Positions 1 through 5,385 of a DNA stretch of 15,703 nucleotides are shown here, piece by piece (positions within the stretch are counted from its first letter, which is position 1; every line of letters begins with the position of its first letter). Location of the stretch: assembly GCA_027069385.1 (NCBI GenBank), contig JALXER010000252.1, positions 1 to 15,703 on the forward strand, given 5' to 3'. The stretch is from Paracoccaceae bacterium. GTDB taxonomy: Bacteria; Pseudomonadota; Alphaproteobacteria; Rhodobacterales; Rhodobacteraceae. The translations under genes were made by a program, and so were the position numbers. A model generated the notes under the pieces. That model was not told the DNA's origin. It searched no databases and saw only the letters and a list, made by a program, of their open reading frames with translations.

Positions 1-720
1 CTCGATCACCTTTTGCTGGCGGCGCTGGATAGAGCATTCGCGCTCGTTCAGATAAATGCAGTTGCCGTGCTTGTCGCCCAACACCTGAATTTCGATATGG
101 CGCGGCTGGGTGATGAATTTTTCAATGAAAATGCGGTCGTCGCCAAAGCTCGCCGCCGCTTCGTTTTTCGAGCTTTGGAACCCCTCGCGAGCCTCCTCAT
201 CATTCCACGCAATCCGCATACCCTTGCCGCCGCCGCCCGCCGAAGCCTTGATCATCACCGGATAGCCGATCTGTCGGGAAATCTTCACCGCCTCGTCCGC
301 GTCCCCGATCAGGCCCATATGGCCGGGCACGGTCGAAACACCGGATTCCTCGGCCAGTTTCTTGCTGGTAATCTTGTCGCCCATCGCCTGAATGGCCCCG
401 ACCGGCGGCCCGATAAAGGCAACCCCTGCGGCCTCCAGCGCCTCGGCAAATAGCGGGTTTTCCGACAGAAAACCGTAACCCGGATGCACGGCCTCCGCCC
501 CCGTCGCCTTAATCGCAGCCATGATTTTATCGATGACAATATAGGACTGGTTGGCAGGCGGCGGGCCGATATGCACCGCCTCGTCGGCCATTTTGACATG
601 CAGCGCGTCGCGGTCGGCATCGGAATACACCGCCACGGTTTGAATACCCATCCTGCGCGCGGTCTTGATCACCCGACAGGCGATTTCGCCGCGATTGGCA
701 ATCAGAATTTTCTTGAACAT
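1..720 (-). CDS. pccA: Propionyl-CoA carboxylase alpha subunit, biotin carboxylase N-terminal part (cut by window edge)
   Basis: Only the first 240 residues are present; the gene continues beyond position 1. It begins MFKKILIANRGEIACRVIKT, the standard start of the biotin carboxylase subunit of acyl-CoA carboxylases. Visible parts are the N-terminal biotin carboxylase fold (about 1-110) and the first half of the ATP-grasp domain. K116 (in GDK) and K158 (in MIKAS) match the ATP-binding lysines of the family, followed by the glycine-rich loop AGGGGKGM (161-168), then EKF (200-202), RHIEIQV (207-213) and QRRQQKVIE (232-240). By family knowledge this subunit carboxylates its own biotin using ATP and bicarbonate. 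The biotin carrier domain would lie outside the window. The start is supported by AAGGAA about 8 bases upstream. Propionyl specificity is inferred from pccB and pccR nearby; an acetyl- or methylcrotonyl-CoA subunit would look similar in this portion. Confidence 0.93.
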   Translation of the reverse strand, partial: MFKKILIANRGEIACRVIKTARRMGIQTVAVYSDADRDALHVKMADEAVHIGPPPANQSYIVIDKIMAAIKATGAEAVHPGYGFLSENPLFAEALEAAGVAFIGPPVGAIQAMGDKITSKKLAEESGVSTVPGHMGLIGDADEAVKISRQIGYPVMIKASAGGGGKGMRIAWNDEEAREGFQSSKNEAAASFGDDRIFIEKFITQPRHIEIQVLGDKHGNCIYLNERECSIQRRQQKVIE

Positions 721-740
721 CAGGCCGTTCCTTTATGGCA

Positions 741-773
741 AACAAAAAGAGGCAGCCCCGTAAGGGCAGCCTC
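741..773 (-). terminator. Intrinsic terminator after the glycine-zipper lipoprotein, just before pccA
   Basis: On the minus strand, GAGGCTGCCC and GGGCTGCCTC (764-773 and 749-758) form a ten-position stem with one internal mismatch and a five-base loop. It is followed by TTTTTGTTT. The hairpin ends the lipoprotein transcript. The T-tract ends only about 20 bases before the pccA start codon, leaving almost no room for a separate pccA promoter. Confidence 0.75.
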
Positions 774-811
774 CTTCACATCAGATATGGGTGCGCGTTA
801 GCGCAGGGGTT

Positions 812-1018
812 CTAGCAGGTGTTGGTTGCTTCGCAAGCCAGCGCAACGCCGCCACCGATAAGCGCACCGGTCGCCACATCGCCACCGGTTGCAACGGCAG
901 CACCCGCACCGACCGCCGCGCCAAGCGCAATGGTTTCTTCGGGGGTGGAACACGCCGCGACAAACAGCCCTGACAGCAACAATGCAACCGCCTTGATTGG
1001 CGTAGATTTGATAAGCAT
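812..1018 (-). CDS. Small glycine-zipper lipoprotein, function unknown
   Basis: This 68-aa protein has a lipoprotein signal: a basic start (MLIKSTPIK), a hydrophobic stretch, and a lipobox-like FVAAC with the lipidated cysteine at residue 23. The mature part is a glycine/alanine-rich segment with regular small residues (GAAVGAGAAVATGGDVATGA), followed by GGGVALA. This is a glycine-zipper pattern seen in small envelope lipoproteins that insert in or associate with membranes. Two cysteines near the C-terminus (ACEATNTC) could form a disulphide. AGGAG lies seven bases upstream of the start. The gene sits between pccB and pccA but has its own terminator at 741-773 and an A+T-rich upstream stretch (about 1030-1040). 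No biochemical role can be assigned; association with the carboxylase is positional only. Confidence 0.75.
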   Translation of the reverse strand: MLIKSTPIKAVALLLSGLFVAACSTPEETIALGAAVGAGAAVATGGDVATGALIGGGVALACEATNTC

Positions 1019-1130
1019 GGGGTCTCTCCTATATAAATATGCGGCAACAATGCGCCGATAACACCCCGAAATCCAGAGTTTTTTTCGCGCAGCCCCCGAA
1101 TTTGTGCGGATTGCCGCCTAAAAACCCGCA

Positions 1131-1505
1131 TCACTCGACCACCCCGTCATACATGTCGGGAAAACTGGCATAAGCGCGTTTTTCGTCGATCTTCAACAGG
1201 GCTTCATAGGATTGCGGATCGAACGGGTCTTGCGCGGGGATCACCTCGCGGCCAAACAGCCAGTTCAACCGGCCCGCATCCAGATTGCCGCGCTCGAAGG
1301 GCTCGGCCCCGAAATGTTCCCACAGGGCAGCGATGAACATCGCATCGGCGCGCCGGTCAACCGCCTTGCGATCCCGAAACCGCTCGCGCGGTTTTAGCGG
1401 CGTGATCCCCTTCGGAGAGGCGCGCCGGATGGTAAATTGCAGGTCGGACCCGGGCAAGCGCCCCGGAAAACCGCGATGTTTCAGCATATAAGGCAGATTA
1501 GCCAT
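1131..1505 (-). CDS. Unknown soluble protein, 124 aa, in the pcc cluster
   Basis: I do not recognise this family. The product starts MANLPYMLKHRGFPGRLPGS, is rich in charged residues, and has no membrane segment or signal peptide. The middle is strongly basic (LKPRERFRDRKAVDRRADA); the C-terminal half contains acidic and aromatic residues and ends in FPDMYDGVVE. Codon use is ordinary for the window. It lies in the same orientation as pccB and pccA and may be cotranscribed with pccB. The start is backed only by a G-rich stretch that is itself part of a hairpin (1509-1526), so initiation may be weak or regulated. Confidence 0.7.
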   Translation of the reverse strand: MANLPYMLKHRGFPGRLPGSDLQFTIRRASPKGITPLKPRERFRDRKAVDRRADAMFIAALWEHFGAEPFERGNLDAGRLNWLFGREVIPAQDPFDPQSYEALLKIDEKRAYASFPDMYDGVVE

Positions 1506-1508
1506 GAC

Positions 1509-1526
1509 AGCCCCCGTTTCGGGGCT
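1509..1526 (-). other. GC-rich hairpin directly upstream of the 124-aa gene
   Basis: On the minus strand AGCCCC and GGGGCT pair (6 bp) around the loop GAAACG. The right arm is the only Shine-Dalgarno-like G-run before the ATG at 1505, so the hairpin could cover the ribosome site. No T-run follows, which argues against a plain terminator. Confidence 0.4.
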
Positions 1527-1530
1527 TTAC

Positions 1531-1640
1531 AGCATTTCGACTGAGCTTTGAATCATGTCCTACCGGTGAACGCCATTGCTGCGCAATCGCTGCCTCACTG
1601 GCAGGGCATGAAACATGTTTCAACGAAAAGTCGAAACGCT
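1531..1640. repeat. MITE-like 110-bp element with imperfect terminal inverted repeats
   Basis: The left end (1531-1557) and the reverse complement of the right end (1614-1640) match at about 21 of 27 positions. Both have the form AGC(A/G)TTTCGACT, five variable bases, TTGAA(T/A)CATG. The interior holds two small hairpins: ATTGC/GCAAT at 1575-1587 and CTGCC/GGCAG at 1590-1604. A direct GCTTTA copy at 1524-1529 and 1638-1643 could be a target duplication, though it partly overlaps the right end. There is no open reading frame inside. The right end abuts the stop codon of the 80-aa gene. A structured RNA or an extended 3'-end hairpin are alternatives to a non-autonomous mobile element. Confidence 0.5.
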
Positions 1641-1883
1641 TTAGTCGTCTTCCTCGCCCAGATTCATTACCGCGATTCCCATGGAAATCGCCCCGAACGT
1701 CATCGACGTCTGGAAAAACAGAATAAAAGTCGCAATGCCGGTGCTGTCGGTTTCCAGCATGGTGCCCAGCCCCCACACGTCGAACCAGATCATCCCGAAC
1801 AGAAACGCGCAGCCGATCGCAAGGCCATTGGCGATGTGATAGAGCATAAAGCGCACCAGCTTGGGCGGATTCGGGAGTTTCAT
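1641..1883 (-). CDS. Small two-helix membrane protein, 80 aa, unknown
   Basis: The product starts MKLPNPPKLVRFMLYHIANG and has two hydrophobic segments, about residues 13-36 and 50-73, joined by a short acidic stretch (TMLETDSTG). It ends in a charged tail, NLGEEDD. The first helix contains FGMIWFDVWGLG. It is most likely an inner-membrane protein. I do not recognise the family. ATG at 1883 is preferred over longer in-frame starts because the hydrophobic architecture begins there and a GAGG motif lies about 8 bases upstream; longer versions would run into the 3' end of pccB. It is 85 bp downstream of pccB on the same strand, so cotranscription is plausible. Confidence 0.75.
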   Translation of the reverse strand: MKLPNPPKLVRFMLYHIANGLAIGCAFLFGMIWFDVWGLGTMLETDSTGIATFILFFQTSMTFGAISMGIAVMNLGEEDD

Positions 1884-1968
1884 CAGGGCAACCTCGTGGA
1901 TTGCCCTCAAAATAGACCCTTGGCGGCGCAAAACAAGCCGGATGAATTGTCGCAGACATACCTGCCCC

Positions 1969-3501
1969 CTATAGCGGAATATTGTCGTGTTTTTTCCACG
2001 GGTTCTGCAATTGCTTGCCCCGCAGGCTGGCCAGCGCCCGCGCCACGCGCCGGCGGGTGTTGCGCGGGGTGATAACCTCGTCGATGAACCCGCGTTCGGC
2101 GGCGACAAACGGGCTGGCAAAGCGGGCCTCGTAATCGGCGGTATGGGCGGCGATCTTGTCAGGGTCGCCCAGATCGGCGCGGTGGATGATCTCCACCGCG
2201 CCGGCTGCGCCCATCACCGCGATTTGCGCCGTGGGCCACGCATAGTTGAAATCGCCGCGCAGGTGTTTGGAGGCCATCACATCGTAAGCCCCGCCATAGG
2301 CCTTGCGGGTGATCACCGTCACCTTGGGCACCGTGGCCTCGCCATAGGCAAACAGCAGCTTGGCGCCGTGTTTGATCACCCCGCCATATTCCTGACCGGT
2401 GCCGGGCAGAAAGCCGGGCACATCGACCAGCGTCACAATCGGAATTTCGAACGCATCGCAGAACCGCACAAACCGCGCCGCCTTGCGGCTGGAATCGATA
2501 TCCAGACACCCCGCCAGCACCATTGGCTGGTTGGCCACCACCCCAACGGTTGACCCTTCGATGCGGATGAAACCGGTCAGGATATTCTTGGCAAAATCGG
2601 CCTGAATTTCGTAAAAATCGCCCTCGTCAGCCAGTTTGACGATCAGTTCGTGCATGTCATAAGGCGTGTTGGCATTGTCGGGTATCAGCGTGTCGAGGCT
2701 TGGCTCCGAGCGCATGGGATCATCGCAAAACGGCCGGACCGGGGGCTTTTCGCGGTTGTTGAGCGGCAGAAAATCGACCAATCGGCGGACCTCGATCAGC
2801 GCCTCTACGTCGTTTTCGAAAGAGCCGTCAGCGACCGAGGATTTGGAGCAATGGGTTTTCGCCCCGCCCAACTCCTCGGCCGTGACAACCTCGTTTGTGA
2901 CCGTCTTGACGACATCCGGGCCTGTCACAAACATATAGGAACTGTCGCGCACCATAAAAATGAAGTCGGTCATCGCCGGAGAATAGACCGCGCCGCCCGC
3001 ACAAGGCCCCATGATCACGCTGATCTGCGGGATCACGCCGCTGGCCTCGATGTTTTTCTGGAACACATCGGCATAGCCGCCCAAGGCATCGACGCCTTCC
3101 TGAATGCGCGCGCCACCAGAATCATTCAGCCCGATCACCGGCGCGCCGTTTTTCATCGCCATATCCATGATCTTGACGATCTTTCGCGCGTGCGTGGCCG
3201 ATAACGACCCGCCCAACACGGTAAAATCCTGACTGAACACATAGACCATGCGCCCGTTGATGGTGCCCCAGCCGGTAATCACCCCGTCCCCCGGGTAGGT
3301 CTGGTTTTCCATACCGAAATCGGTGCAGCGATGCGCAACGAACATATCGAACTCTTCAAAACTGCCATGGTCCAGCAGCACGTCCAGCCGCTCGCGCGCG
3401 GTCAGCTTGCCCTTGGCGTGTTGCGCATCGATACGCCGCTGGCCCCCGCCCATGCGGGCCGCCTCGCGACGGGTTTCGAGTTGTTCGAGAATAGACTGCA
3501 T
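1969..3501 (-). CDS. pccB: Propionyl-CoA carboxylase beta subunit (carboxyltransferase)
   Basis: This 510-aa protein is full length for the family. It transfers the carboxyl group from carboxybiotin to propionyl-CoA, giving methylmalonyl-CoA, in complex with PccA. Both crotonase-like halves are visible. The first has VLGGSLSATHARK (95-107), GLNDSGGARIQEG (124-136) and GPCAGGAVYSPA (165-176). The second has VDVPGFLPGTGQEYGG (359-374) and RKAYGGAYDVMASK (399-412). The residue in GGAYDVM (D407) matches the aspartate that, as I recall, favours propionyl-CoA over acetyl-CoA in actinobacterial enzymes. ATG at 3501 is chosen because AAAGGAG lies seven bases upstream and the family starts here; a longer in-frame extension would cross the promoter and regulator sites. 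The divergent neighbour is a TetR gene. TTTGCAAA sites upstream point to PccR control. Confidence 0.97.
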   Translation of the reverse strand: MQSILEQLETRREAARMGGGQRRIDAQHAKGKLTARERLDVLLDHGSFEEFDMFVAHRCTDFGMENQTYPGDGVITGWGTINGRMVYVFSQDFTVLGGSLSATHARKIVKIMDMAMKNGAPVIGLNDSGGARIQEGVDALGGYADVFQKNIEASGVIPQISVIMGPCAGGAVYSPAMTDFIFMVRDSSYMFVTGPDVVKTVTNEVVTAEELGGAKTHCSKSSVADGSFENDVEALIEVRRLVDFLPLNNREKPPVRPFCDDPMRSEPSLDTLIPDNANTPYDMHELIVKLADEGDFYEIQADFAKNILTGFIRIEGSTVGVVANQPMVLAGCLDIDSSRKAARFVRFCDAFEIPIVTLVDVPGFLPGTGQEYGGVIKHGAKLLFAYGEATVPKVTVITRKAYGGAYDVMASKHLRGDFNYAWPTAQIAVMGAAGAVEIIHRADLGDPDKIAAHTADYEARFASPFVAAERGFIDEVITPRNTRRRVARALASLRGKQLQNPWKKHDNIPL

Positions 3502-3525
3502 CACCGCTCCTTTGCGTTTGGGTCG

Positions 3526-3531
3526 AGTATA
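3526..3531 (-). promoter_or_regulatory. Likely -10 element of pccB
   Basis: The minus strand reads TATACT here, 24 bases before the pccB start codon and 14 bases before its ribosome site. No good -35 is found 16-18 bases upstream (TTTCGC is the nearest). That fits a promoter needing an activator bound at the TTTGCAAA sites further upstream. Confidence 0.5.
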
Positions 3532-3569
3532 AGGCAAGCCGGCGGGTAGCGAAAGCGGCGAGTGGTGTA

Positions 3570-3577
3570 TTTGCAAA
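3570..3577. promoter_or_regulatory. Probable PccR binding site, pccB-proximal
   Basis: This is a perfect TTTGCAAA palindrome. From memory, the Rhodobacter sphaeroides pccB promoter carries TTTGCAAA twice with four bases between, bound or predicted to be bound by PccR. The centre is about 54 bp upstream of the inferred pccB transcription start. The second copy is 40 bp away centre to centre, unlike the described spacing. Confidence 0.65.
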
Positions 3578-3609
3578 CTTACTTGGTGAAGCCAGTGGTG
3601 AATTGCATA

Positions 3610-3617
3610 TTTGCAAA
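3610..3617. promoter_or_regulatory. Probable PccR binding site, distal to pccB and next to the tetR promoter
   Basis: This is the second perfect TTTGCAAA. A degenerate AATTGCAT lies just beside it at 3601-3608. The site is five bases from the inferred tetR -35 (3623-3628), so PccR bound here might also affect tetR. Confidence 0.6.
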
Positions 3618-3622
3618 GTATC

Positions 3623-3663
3623 TTTACAACCCCCTGCCCTTTCGTCATATTGAACAGCGTTCA
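3623..3663 (+). promoter_or_regulatory. tetR promoter with overlapping TetR operator
   Basis: A -35 TTTACA (3623-3628) and a -10 CATATT (3646-3651) are separated by 17 bases. The dyad TGAACAGCGTTCA (3651-3663) starts at the last base of the -10 and covers the expected start site. The same dyad occurs three more times before pspA. The arrangement implies autorepression by the TetR protein. Confidence 0.6.
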
Positions 3664-3678
3664 GACCAAGGGGCACCC

Positions 3679-4284
3679 ATGGCCAAATCCACCCAACAGC
3701 GGCGCAACGATCTGCGCAAGCGCCTGATCGATATCGCCGAGGCCAGAATCGCGAATAGCGGGTATGACAGCCTGCGCGCCCGCCCGCTTGCCACCGATGC
3801 GGGGTGCTCGGTCGGGGCTATCTATAACGCGTTTCCCGATATGCGCGCCCTGACCATGCATGTTAACGGCCGCACATTTCTGCGCCTTGGGCAGCAAGTC
3901 GGGGATGCGGTCAAGGGCATGGAATCCGCCCCGCCCTGCGAGCGCCTGATTGCCCTGTCCCACGCCTATCTGGATTTTGCCGACAATAATTTCTGGCTGT
4001 GGAGCGCCCTGTTCGACCCCGAACTGACCGCCGAACCGGACATGCCCGAATGGTACCTGTCCGCCCTGCGCGACCTGTTTCGCAACATCAGCGGCCCGGT
4101 TCGAGAGATCTTTCCCGACATGGACCACGAAGACACAAACCTGATGACCCGCGGGCTGTTTTCGTCGGTGCATGGCATTGTTGTACTGGGCCTGCAGCAG
4201 CGCGTTACCGGCGTTCCGGTTGAGGGGATCAAACAAATGATTACGCTAATCCTTTCAAATATCAGCAAAAACCAAATTTCCTGA
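3679..4284 (+). CDS. TetR/AcrR-family repressor of the pspA-yiaAB unit
   Basis: This 201-aa protein has the usual TetR length. The N-terminal DNA-binding domain includes a helix-turn-helix at about residues 31-62, with LATDAGCSVGAIYNAFPDMR as its recognisable core. The C-terminal ligand/dimer domain contains NFWLWSALFDPEL (104-116) and RGLFSSVHGIVVLGL (158-172), resembling the WHG-type C-terminal domain of TetR proteins. The inducer is unknown. ATG at 3679 follows AAGGGG by about 8 bases; a longer in-frame extension would run through the promoter. It is divergent from pccB, and pspA follows in the same direction after 81 bp. Four TGAACNNNGTTCA dyads around this gene and the pspA start strongly suggest it controls itself and pspA. 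Its stop codon is part of one of those operators. Confidence 0.9.
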   Translation: MAKSTQQRRNDLRKRLIDIAEARIANSGYDSLRARPLATDAGCSVGAIYNAFPDMRALTMHVNGRTFLRLGQQVGDAVKGMESAPPCERLIALSHAYLDFADNNFWLWSALFDPELTAEPDMPEWYLSALRDLFRNISGPVREIFPDMDHEDTNLMTRGLFSSVHGIVVLGLQQRVTGVPVEGIKQMITLILSNISKNQIS

Positions 4285-4294
4285 ACAAAGTTCA
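4282..4294. promoter_or_regulatory. TetR operator 2 (TGAAC-AAA-GTTCA)
   Basis: This is a perfect five-base dyad with a three-base spacer, overlapping the TGA stop codon of the tetR gene. It lies 23 bp start to start from the next copy. Confidence 0.65.
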
Positions 4295-4303
4295 TGTTTT
4301 TTC

Positions 4304-4331
4304 TTGAACATCGTTCAAGGCTGCCTATCTG
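4304..4331 (+). promoter_or_regulatory. pspA promoter with TetR operator 3 over the -35
   Basis: TTGAAC-ATC-GTTCAA (4304-4318) is a six-base dyad whose left arm doubles as a -35 (TTGAAC, 4304-4309). A -10-like TATCTG (4326-4331) follows after 16 bases. A repressor on the dyad would block RNA polymerase. Promoter assignment is inference; the dyad is plain. Confidence 0.55.
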
Positions 4332-4338
4332 TTGGTTA

Positions 4339-4351
4339 TGAACAACGTTCA
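4339..4351. promoter_or_regulatory. TetR operator 4 (TGAAC-AAC-GTTCA)
   Basis: This fourth copy of the dyad lies between the inferred -10 and the pspA ribosome site (GGAGG at 4356-4360). It is 34 bp start to start from operator 3. Confidence 0.65.
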
Positions 4352-4365
4352 CAACGGAGGATATC

Positions 4366-5037
4366 ATGTTCGCAACCCTGAATACCCTGCTGAAAGGCGC
4401 CAATGCGCGGTCTCGCGAAAACATGCGTGACTATTTTGCCATCGATCTGATCGACCAGAAAATACGCGAGGCAACGTCCAGCCTGCAAATTGCCAAAACG
4501 ACGCTCGCCAACCTGATACTGCGCGAACGAAGCGAGGAGCGCCAGATCGCCAACCTTAAGAATCGCATCAAGGAACTGATGCAGCGCACCGGAAAAGCCC
4601 TGCAGGATGACCGGATGGATATGGCGAACGAGGGCGCGACGGCTATTGCCCAGATGGAAAACGAACTGTCGATGCGCAGCCAAACTGTCGAGACATTACA
4701 AAGCAAAATCAACCGCTTGCGCCAGTCGATTGAAACCGCCAACCGGCGAATTATCGACCTGAAACAAAGTGCTGCCGCGGCAAAAGCCATCCATGCCGAG
4801 CAAAAAATGCAAAGCCGCCTGCGCGGGGGTGCGCAGCAAAACTCTATCGACGAGGCCGAGGAACTGATCAACCGCGTTCTGGGCCGCGAGGACCCGTTCG
4901 AACAAAGCGAAGTTCTGCGTGAAATCAACACTGGCCTGAACCATGGCGATATAAACGACCGCCTGTCCGATGCCGGTTATGGCCCCGCCACCCGCACCAC
5001 CGCCGCCGATATTCTTGATCGTCTTGCCACAAATTAA
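4366..5037 (+). CDS. PspA/IM30-family membrane-maintenance protein
   Basis: The 223-aa product matches the usual length of PspA (about 222). It begins with a short helix (MFATLNTLLKGANARSRENM) comparable to the membrane-binding amphipathic helix of the family. A long, charged coiled-coil-like region runs from about residue 25 to 155, with heptad-like patterns around LRERSEERQIANLKNRIKEL and TLQSKINRLRQSIE. The C-terminal part (DEAEELINRVLGREDPFEQS) resembles the later helices of alphaproteobacterial PspA-like proteins. Family members form ESCRT-III-like assemblies on the inner membrane and protect it under stress. GGAGG six bases upstream supports the start. It precedes a small membrane protein by 15 bp. 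Three operators upstream point to TetR repression. The call rests on architecture and neighbours as much as residues; a generic coiled-coil protein is the alternative. Confidence 0.75.
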   Translation: MFATLNTLLKGANARSRENMRDYFAIDLIDQKIREATSSLQIAKTTLANLILRERSEERQIANLKNRIKELMQRTGKALQDDRMDMANEGATAIAQMENELSMRSQTVETLQSKINRLRQSIETANRRIIDLKQSAAAAKAIHAEQKMQSRLRGGAQQNSIDEAEELINRVLGREDPFEQSEVLREINTGLNHGDINDRLSDAGYGPATRTTAADILDRLATN

Positions 5038-5052
5038 CCCAAAGGAAACCCC

Positions 5053-5328
5053 ATGTTTAACAATAGCAACAACTCTATCTATCTGGTATTTAACGCTTTT
5101 GGCGTGTTTTTTGCCTATGCGATGCTGGCTGGCTCCATCTACTACGCACCGGTCGATTTCTCGACCAAGGGCTATTGGGCCATGGGTATCGGCCTGCTGA
5201 CCCTTGCGCTGGTTAATGTTGTAAAACTGCGCCTCGATGATCAAATCACCGGCGACCGGATCAACAAACTGGAAGCCGCCAAAGCCGAAAAGATTTTGGA
5301 GGACTACGTCACCGAAAAAGAGGACTAG
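5053..5328 (+). CDS. YiaAB-type two-helix inner-membrane protein
   Basis: This 91-aa protein has two hydrophobic helices, about residues 10-31 and 41-58. They are linked by a short segment ending FSTKGYWAMG, like the EKGYY/EKGFY motif at the start of the second helix in the YiaA/YiaB two-helix domain. The following VNVVKLRLDD matches the charged end of that motif (QKTVRD, QKNIRD). A cytoplasmic helix rich in E, K and D (LEAAKAEKILEDYVTEKED) closes the protein and could contact a coiled-coil partner. The gene is 15 bp after pspA with AAAGGAAA as ribosome site, so the pair is almost certainly one transcript. Its role is unknown. By analogy it may act as a membrane anchor or sensor for the PspA-like protein, as PspB/PspC do in enterobacteria, but that is inference. 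Confidence 0.75.
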   Translation: MFNNSNNSIYLVFNAFGVFFAYAMLAGSIYYAPVDFSTKGYWAMGIGLLTLALVNVVKLRLDDQITGDRINKLEAAKAEKILEDYVTEKED

Positions 5329-5337
5329 CCGGGTAAA

Positions 5338-5368
5338 TGTTGCAAATAGGGTTTCCTTATTTGCAACA
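5338..5368. promoter_or_regulatory. PccR operator at the pccR promoter
   Basis: This is a perfect ten-base inverted repeat: TGTTGCAAAT (5338-5347), eleven bases, ATTTGCAACA (5359-5368). Each arm holds a TTGCAA core, and the cores are 21 bp apart centre to centre (two helical turns). The core matches the TTTGCAAA sites before pccB. The dyad lies upstream of the inferred pccR -10, implying autoregulation. Confidence 0.7.
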
Positions 5369-5373
5369 TTGCG

Positions 5374-5379
5374 TATTCT
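5374..5379 (+). promoter_or_regulatory. Likely -10 of pccR, giving a leaderless mRNA
   Basis: TATTCT is followed by only six bases before the pccR ATG at 5386. No Shine-Dalgarno sequence is visible. If this is the true -10, transcription would start at or within a base or two of the start codon. Confidence 0.4.
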
Positions 5380-5385
5380 AGCCAG

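Noticed and set aside
1498..1959. Minus-strand 153-codon open frame overlapping the 80-aa gene
   Set aside because: It conflicts with the two-helix protein, has no ribosome site and crosses the inverted-repeat element.
3502..3648. N-terminal extension of pccB
   Set aside because: It crosses the pccB -10 and both PccR octamers; the 510-aa form is full length and has the better ribosome site.
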